Part shown: positions 58,090 through 64,000 of the stretch, in pieces
Layout: each line of letters starts with the position of its first letter
Numbering within the stretch: the first letter of the stretch is position 1
NCBI GenBank assembly: GCA_947561395.2
Contig: OX387182.1
Coordinates: forward strand, 40,789,949 to 40,853,948
Length of the DNA stretch: 64,000 nucleotides
Direction of reading: 5' to 3'
DNA from: Buxus sempervirens
Taxonomy: Eukaryota > Streptophyta > Magnoliopsida > Buxales > Buxaceae
Made by a program: the position numbers and the translations under genes
Notes under the pieces: model-generated
Told to the model about the DNA's origin: nothing
The model's database searches: none
Seen by the model: the letters and a program-made list of their open reading frames with translations, nothing else

Positions 58090-58222
58090 GACCATAATTA
58101 GGTTACGAGTGAGCCGTGCCCGTAATATTAATGCAGGCGCACTCTACCCGTGAATGTTCCACGGTCACAGTGTGTCCGTATTCTTTATACGAGCATGCCT
58201 TGCTTGTATTCTAATTACGGAT
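58090..58222. repeat. Palindrome array 3 of copy B, before the DUF7745-like gene
   Basis: Five 21-bp units start at 58090, 58118, 58146, 58174 and 58202, exactly 28 bp apart. Arms such as CCGTA and TACG are eroded, but the phase is intact. TATA follows 22 bp later. Confidence 0.8.
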
Positions 58223-58244
58223 TTTACCGCCTTTTTGAATTTTC

Positions 58245-58252
58245 TATATAAA
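58245..58252 (+). promoter_or_regulatory. TATA box of the DUF7745-like gene, copy B
   Basis: TATATAAA lies 92 bp upstream of the ATG at 58344, in the same arrangement as in copy A. Confidence 0.6.
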
Positions 58253-59059
58253 CTCAAGGGGGACGTCATTGTGACACTTTTAAAAGTTTGAAAACTCACT
58301 GAGCCTTCCGTTTTCTGCTTTACTTGGCTTCTTTGGTACTTCCATGGCTTCCCTCGCCCCTTTCACTTCTATCGATGAATCTCCTTCTGCAAGACAACCT
58401 GTTAGATCAAAACCTCCTAATCTCACAAGGTACAATATTGTGGATTCCTTCTATGATAGGTGGGTTAACTCCATGGCCCTTGATGAGGAAATTCGTTGGG
58501 ATTCCATCCACTAAGGGCATATCCTACACATCCCTAAAATTCCCTTTAAGTGGGAAATCATTGAAGCTTTGATTGGACACTGGGTTCCTGAACTGAATCT
58601 CTTCCGTTTTGATGACAAAGAGATGACTCCTACCATAGAAGAAATTGAAACCATCCTTGGCCTAAGATTTTCTGAAAAGGTTGTGAACCCTCCCCTAAAG
58701 CCTAGCTACAAAAAGGAGGCCTCTACATTCTTGGGTATAGGGAAGAAGGACTTAGGAATTCTGATACCCTATTGACCTTGTCCAAGACCTTTTTGACTGA
58801 AAAACTTCTAAGGAGTGGGGACAAGGATGCTAGGTTTAATGCTTTGACTCTGATAGTGGTCAACCAGTTGCTCTTCCCATGGGGTGATGACCAGGTTGAC
58901 TTGGCTCTCATCTCAGTTATCTGTCAAGTTAGGAAACGTGAGAGATTGGCTCCTATGATCTTGGCAGAGATATACCAGGCTTTAACTGATTGCTATTTCA
59001 GAAAGAATAAATGCTTCCTTGCCTGCGCCCCTATCCTACAGGTAAAAAAGAAATAAAAA

Positions 59060-59200
59060 TAAACTTTTTTCTTCTTTTTTTTTCTTCTTCTTCTCTTTTT
59101 CTTTTCCTTATTTTTTTCTTTTCTCTCTTTTTTTTCTTCTTTTTTTTCCTTTCTTTTTTCTTTCTTTCTTTTTTTTTTTCTTCTTTTTTTCTTTTGAAAT
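59060..59200. repeat. Polypyrimidine tract in the intron of the copy B DUF7745-like gene
   Basis: About 140 bp are almost entirely T and C on the + strand. The lysine-rich opposite frames are composition artefacts. Confidence 0.8.
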
Positions 59201-59344
59201 AAATTGAAATTCTCCCCTTTTTTGCAGCTTTGGTTGCTTGACCACCTGAGTCAAGTTGAAGAGATAACTCGCCACTTCTTTCCAAGGTTGAAAGTTCATG
59301 TTCTGATGAGCCACAGGGGTTGTCCTAATATCTAAGGCGGCAAG

Positions 59345-62300
59345 TGTAACGCCCCGAACCCGGGTCAGTGCAAACCAGCACCCAACCCGAACCCGGTTCG
59401 CTACTGTAACAACCCAAGTCCGATTCAACAATCAAACTCGAGATGTTACCACGAAGCTGGGGTCAGATACATACCAAGATTCACAATAATTTTAAAACTT
59501 ATAAATCAATTACATCAGAGTTATGGTGGCCAAATAAAATAAACAATTCCTTAATCAATATATTCAATTCAATTTACAATTAAGTTTATCTAATCAACAT
59601 GTGACATTAATACCGATTATAATTCTACCCATCAAATTAAAACCCCATCTTCGCGATCTCTCCAAGCAACCTGAAAAATATAGGGGAAAACGGAGTGAAA
59701 TTTACATCTCAGCAAGTAGCAGGTGCATGCAATTTGAAACAGTCCAATATAAGCAAATAGTCATGAGGTATTCGATTAATCAACGATAAGACGAGAAATC
59801 CAAGTTATTCATGGCAATTCCAAATAAGACGATGAAACATATGATCATGTATAAATACCAGTCTCTTGATGTTAACGAGATAAAACCGACAAAGCGATAA
59901 AACACGTGCCATTGCAGGACTCACAAAGATGATAGGTATTTGAGATGACACTCGACTAAATGCTGTTCCACCGTGCGGCTTAGGGGCAGTGCTACTTGAT
60001 GATACTCAAGCCCCATGCAGCGCAGCTTAGGCAAGAGTCGTAGTCACCGACTTATTGCGCACGAACCCCGCAGAGTTGGACGTACCACCAGCATGCAGCA
60101 CCAGAATCAATACATGGAGTGTGGTCGCTTATCCACATGTACAGGGAATCACCAGCGGCTCACCGGGGTGTCCCTCCAGACATAGGACCCTCCCAGAGCA
60201 AACTAACTTGCAAAGGGAAGCGCGCTCGCATATAGGAGTAAATCAATCCAAACTAAATACCACTTAGCTAACCAGCCAAAACTATGGATCCATATACAGC
60301 TAAGCCCACTGACACAAACCACGATAAAACCACATATGGGAGGACACGCTAATGTAGGAGGCATACACACTTTTACCCGTAAAGGATTACACATCTCTAC
60401 ACAGAGGATTACCCATCTCTGCCGTAAAAGATAGTATCAACTCTACAACAGAAGCCGTATCACCCAACCGTAAAATTAAAGAGAACAATATCATACCACA
60501 TACCAATCCATACCAAAGTATTCCATTCCATGTGAAATCCATGATTCAATCATAACAAATCCAATTATAGGCATTTTCAGAATAACATATGCAATTCTTC
60601 CAATTATATTCAAAATAAAACTCAAGTATCATAAATCCGATAAAATCTGAGTTTAAGCAATTCCAGTAGCCAATATTCTTATATAAAGCTCAAATAAAAG
60701 TAAATCAAATCATGCTTGATCTTTTCCTTCTTAATCCCTTTATTAGAATCCAATTTCCTACCTTAGCACCTAAGCTAGTTTCTATTTGAATTTTCTGTAG
60801 TTTATTTTTCCAGCATGTTCTACAGACCTAGAATGAAGTTTAAAAGATGTTTATAAGCTATAAATTTCAGTAGTATTATTTCTAGCAATATCCATACCCT
60901 TTGACTCCTTTATAAATAATCCTTTCATTATAATTCTTCAATTTATTGCTTAATCTTTCCCAATTAATTTTATAATTTTTATAGCTTAATTAGGTCCTTA
61001 TAAAGATGCTAACATGCTTAACTAATCATAAGAATTATTGGGTATTTATTCGAATTACAAAATCCCCAAAATCTACAAATTTCACTTAGAGCGCCTACCT
61101 CTACAGGGCTGGGCGATCCTAGGCGATCTTAGGCACTCGTGCAATTTTTAACAGAATTTTCCAGATTTCTAAAGTTCTGATTTTTATGCCTTTGCCATAT
61201 GTTTCTTTGGTCTAAATTAATCTAATAACATTCTAAAACATTCCTAAAGCCTTCCAGATTAATTCTTGTTAATTAAATACCCTCCTACCTTTATTTACAT
61301 AATCAAACTAAGTTTCCTTCTTTAATTCAATAAATCCTTCAAGAATACAAATCACTAACATGTAAATAGTTTGATTCCATGTAAATACTATTCCGACTAA
61401 TCCGTTCAATCCATATGAAATCACAGAAATCAAAATCATGCAATTCCTCACGTTTTCCAAGGGTTACTACTTGCCTTATACGCTAAATCCTTTTTCCATT
61501 GCACCTTCTAATTCTGGACCAGAATGTTGCTCCCAACCGTACCAAGCTAGACTCTTCCAATTCAAATCTTCACCGTTCACAATGTAGTTTTATCAGTCAC
61601 GAACAAAACCTCAAAATTTGAAGGCGATCCACCGTACGGATTTTCCCCGATCGCATCTTGATGGTGGCTGGTCAGACACCTCCATTAGAGACCTCCTTCC
61701 TTTCTCTCCCTCCTTTCTCTCCATAAGAAACCCACGAAAATCCCCTCTCTTCTAACCTTAGTCTCCTATTTATACTAGGCTTTAGAAATCCTAAACAAAC
61801 CCTAATTGGCTAATTTAATTTGGGCTAACCCAACCATGGTCTAGTTAATGTCTAATCTTTCTAATTTAATTCCTATTTTTTTCTCCACCTTCTATTTTCT
61901 ACTTAAACAATACTAATTAAGTTTATTATTATCTAAACTCATATTTATAACCTATTTTCGTGCAAAATATTTAATTAAACATTTTTATCACTTGAAACCT
62001 TATTTTCTCCAAATTAAGACGTGAAATCTCCTAATTACCCTTTTTCCCACTTTTAGGCTTTTATTAATTTCTTTTAATTTCTAACTTGTCAAAATAATTT
62101 GTTTTCTTCTATTTTCTAATTCTAATTATTATTTGATGATCTATTTACTAATTACCCTTTTCTGGAAATTACCAAAATACCCTTTTTATTCTTTTAGGCT
62201 AATTTCATTAAAATTCTTTCTTTATCTTCAACTTAGAACTTATTTGAATTAATTATCCTCTAAATCTTCACTTTTTATTTTAACTAGGACTTAACTCATA

Positions 62301-62354
62301 TTTTCTTTCATTTATTATTTATTTATTTATTAGGTGAAAAATCGGGGTTTTACA
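59345..62354 (-). mobile_element. Solo LTR, 3010 bp, TSD GCAAG, inside the copy B accessory gene
   Basis: It begins TGTAACGCCCCGAACCCGG, ends GGGGTTTTACA, and is flanked by perfect GCAAG repeats (59340-59344 and 62355-62359). The flanking coding sequence aligns without gap to copy A at about 43370. No coding region lies inside. A TATA-like CTATTTATA at 61766-61774 (TATAAATAG on the minus strand) suggests minus orientation. Length and CCCCG-type ends resemble chromovirus (Tekay/Del) LTRs; that class call is tentative. Confidence 0.88.
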
Positions 62355-63095
62355 GCAAGCAGGGATGGTTCACTTTCTTGGGTACTCTCCAGGATGATCA
62401 AGTGAGATGGCTTGGCCAATCCAGAGACAGTGATCAGATTTAGAGATAGGAACTTTTTAGTCCTGGCAGGCTTGAAATCTGCTGTTCTCTATCTTCCTTT
62501 GAGGGTTCTTCAGCAGTTTGGAGCGACCCAGGGAATTATGATCCCAACTGGCTATGAGAGCCTTGTAGGGCCACTTACATCAGCCACCATGGGGCTAAAT
62601 GCTCAATTAATGAATGAGTGGTCCTATGTTCGCTTTCTGCGGAGTCCACTCTTTTCTGAGTCCCATGTGAAGGACTATCACTTCTGGATCAAAGAGCAGG
62701 TACAGAGTCATGCCCTAGTACTAGAGGATCCTCCTACAGTTCTTCCCCCTACTTATGAGGACATCCTGGAGTCTGAAAGGGCAACCCACAAGCGGCTTCA
62801 ACAAATTTGGGTACGATAGGCACAAAAGCTCAGGATAAAGGGTATTGATCTGGAGAGGCAACTTGAAGAGCAGAGGTCTTGCCGCATTGTCATGGAGAAG
62901 AAACTTGAAGAACAGAGGCCGGCTCGTCGCTTTGAAGTTCGAGCGATGCGGAAGAAATATCAGGATTCCTTGGCTACCCTTAGGGCGTTGAAGATCAAGC
63001 ATTCTCTTTTAGATGCAGAGGGAGCTTCTGGAATCATTGCAACTCAGGCAGCTAGGATTAGAGAGCTTGAGGAGCAGTTAGGGAGTAGAGATTAG

Positions 63096-64000
63096 ATTCT
63101 TTTATCCCTTTTTTTTCTTTTTCCTTTTTTTTCATACTTTTATACAAAAGCAAACTCCATTAGTGGAAAGATAATAGATTTAATTCAAAAATAAGTTTTA
63201 TATTATTGGCCTCAGAATTCTCAGATGCTTGTAAAAACAGAAGTTTTATAAAAGTATGTGATTTCTCATCATTGGCCAAAGTATAGTTTTTTTTTTCTCT
63301 CTTTGTTTCTTTTTTGAAAGCTGTTCCACAACACTTAATCACATATAATCAAAGGAATTAAAATCAAGTTGAATAATGAAAAGGGTAGTCCAAGCAATAG
63401 GGAGAGACCAAATCTGTCTACCCTGTGACCTTTAGAATCATCCCCTAATGGCTTTTTCTACATAATTGACCCTGCTAATCTGCTCAGTTTCTAGTGCTCA
63501 TGTTGATTAAATTTGGACCACATGATCAACTCAACCCTTTGATTTTTTTTTTCTTTTTCTCTTTTTTTTTCTTTTTCTAATTTTTTTTTCTTTTGCCCCT
63601 ATTGCCCCTAGTGCCAATTACGGTTTTCACTAGGGCCAGCTTCTGCATTCCGTCATCACCAATCTTACTCTGAAAGTTGAATGAATATACTAAAATCACC
63701 GAGGATTTAAGAATAGGACGAAACAAAGGCTAAGCTCGGTTTATGAAAGAAAAGGCATTAAAGGCTCAAAATTTTCTAAGTGTGAAAATGGGTCAACCAA
63801 ACTTACAGTCATAATGAATTCAATCCCATTCCTCTTCTTTTGTATTTGGTTTTCATTTGCCCCTAATTTTTTCTCTCTTTCTTTTTTCTTTTTTTCTTTT
63901 TGCCCCTATTGGCTTTGCCCCTAGTGGCCTTGCCCCAGTATAAGACTGTAAGTCTAGTTTAGGTTTAACAAAGAAGATGAACAGGCTCAAATTGGCTTGA
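63096..64000. other. Convergent region of copy B at the window edge
   Basis: It aligns in order with 44157-45063 of copy A: CTCAGATGCTTGTAAAAACA, TACGGTTTTCACTAGG and CTTCTGCATTCCGTCATCAC, ending at TATAAGACTGTAAGTCTAG. The integrase end would follow just outside. Confidence 0.6.

Larger units (their letters stand above)
58344..63095 (+). pseudogene. DUF7745-like accessory gene of copy B, split by a solo LTR
   Basis: Exon 1 is 58344-59041 and exon 2 starts at 59228. Exon 2 is interrupted at 59345-62354 and resumes to TAG at 63093. Landmarks match copy A: LTRYNIVDSFYDRWVNSM, KWEIIEALIGHWVPELNLF, EMTPTIEEIETILGLRF, FLVLAGLKSAVLYLPLRVL, and a C-terminal coiled coil (LERQLEEQRS, EKKLEEQRPARRFEVR). 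Besides the insertion there is TAA near 58513, a one-base loss near 58757, TAA just before the insertion, and TAG near 62817. The intron contains a 140-bp pyrimidine tract. The breaks differ from those in copy A, so each copy decayed on its own. Confidence 0.7.
52537..64000 (-). mobile_element. Tat-like Ty3/gypsy element, copy B, runs off the window
   Basis: The 3' LTR (52537-54323) interrupts the gag-like frame of copy A. Then follow the polypurine tract, array 2, the PMD gene (56007-57884), array 3, the DUF7745-like gene (58344-63095, split by a solo LTR) and the convergent region up to the window end. By comparison with copy A, the 3' end of pol should begin within about 100 bp beyond 64000. 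Confidence 0.85.

Noticed and set aside
59031-59431. Lysine-rich open frames near 59.1 kb
   Set aside because: Produced by the intron pyrimidine tract of the DUF7745-like gene; no supporting start, splice or homology.

Overview
This window looks like nuclear DNA from a flowering plant, probably a eudicot. The support is large introns, a single-exon RPM1-type NLR resistance gene, an exostosin-family (GT47) gene, and dense nested LTR retrotransposons carrying plant-only accessory domains (plant mobile domain, DUF7745-like). I cannot name the species.

Left third (1-24,667). The last five exons of a GT47 gene run on the + strand (493-5528), with one long repeat-filled intron. Next come a probable MULE-like element (6131-7469), LINE debris (7715-9188) and short duplicated repeats. 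A 2473-bp solo LTR (11231-13703, TSD GCTGG) sits inside what looks like the terminal exon of an unidentified minus-strand gene. Candidate upstream exons of that gene lie at 14.8-16.9 kb. An uninterrupted 923-aa CC-NBS-LRR gene occupies 16900-19671 on the minus strand, followed by repeat-rich flank.

Middle (24,668-34,742). A truncated Tat-like Ty3/gypsy element (copy C) is fused, with a 6-base overlap, to a mosaic of second copies of sequences seen earlier: two GT47 exons, the NLR flank and LINE pieces. A degenerate Ty1/copia remnant follows.

Right half (34,743-64,000). Two large related elements lie on the minus strand. Copy A (34743-52536) is inserted in the copia RT, and its own integrase/RNase H region is split by a 3402-bp solo LTR (TSD CTTAG). 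Copy B (52537 to beyond the window) is inserted in copy A's gag-like reading frame. Its DUF7745-like gene is split by a 3010-bp solo LTR (TSD GCAAG). In both copies two intron-containing accessory genes, PMD then DUF7745-like, sit between the 3' LTR and the 3' end of pol and point against pol. Copy B's PMD gene can be read as an open 541-codon model (stop included). The other accessory genes and pol are broken.

Most notable: at three matching places (LTR U3, start of the PMD gene, just before the TATA box of the DUF7745-like gene) these elements carry strictly phased arrays of short imperfect palindromes. In copy A the unit is GTATCCG-n11-CGGATAC with an exact 39-bp period. In copies B and C it is GCCCGTA-n7-TACGGGC with a 27/28-bp period. 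The solo LTR at 11.2 kb carries two arrays of the second kind. Array position is conserved while motif and spacing differ by subfamily. This suggests a shared promoter recognition module, possibly read by an element-encoded protein. That last step is inference.
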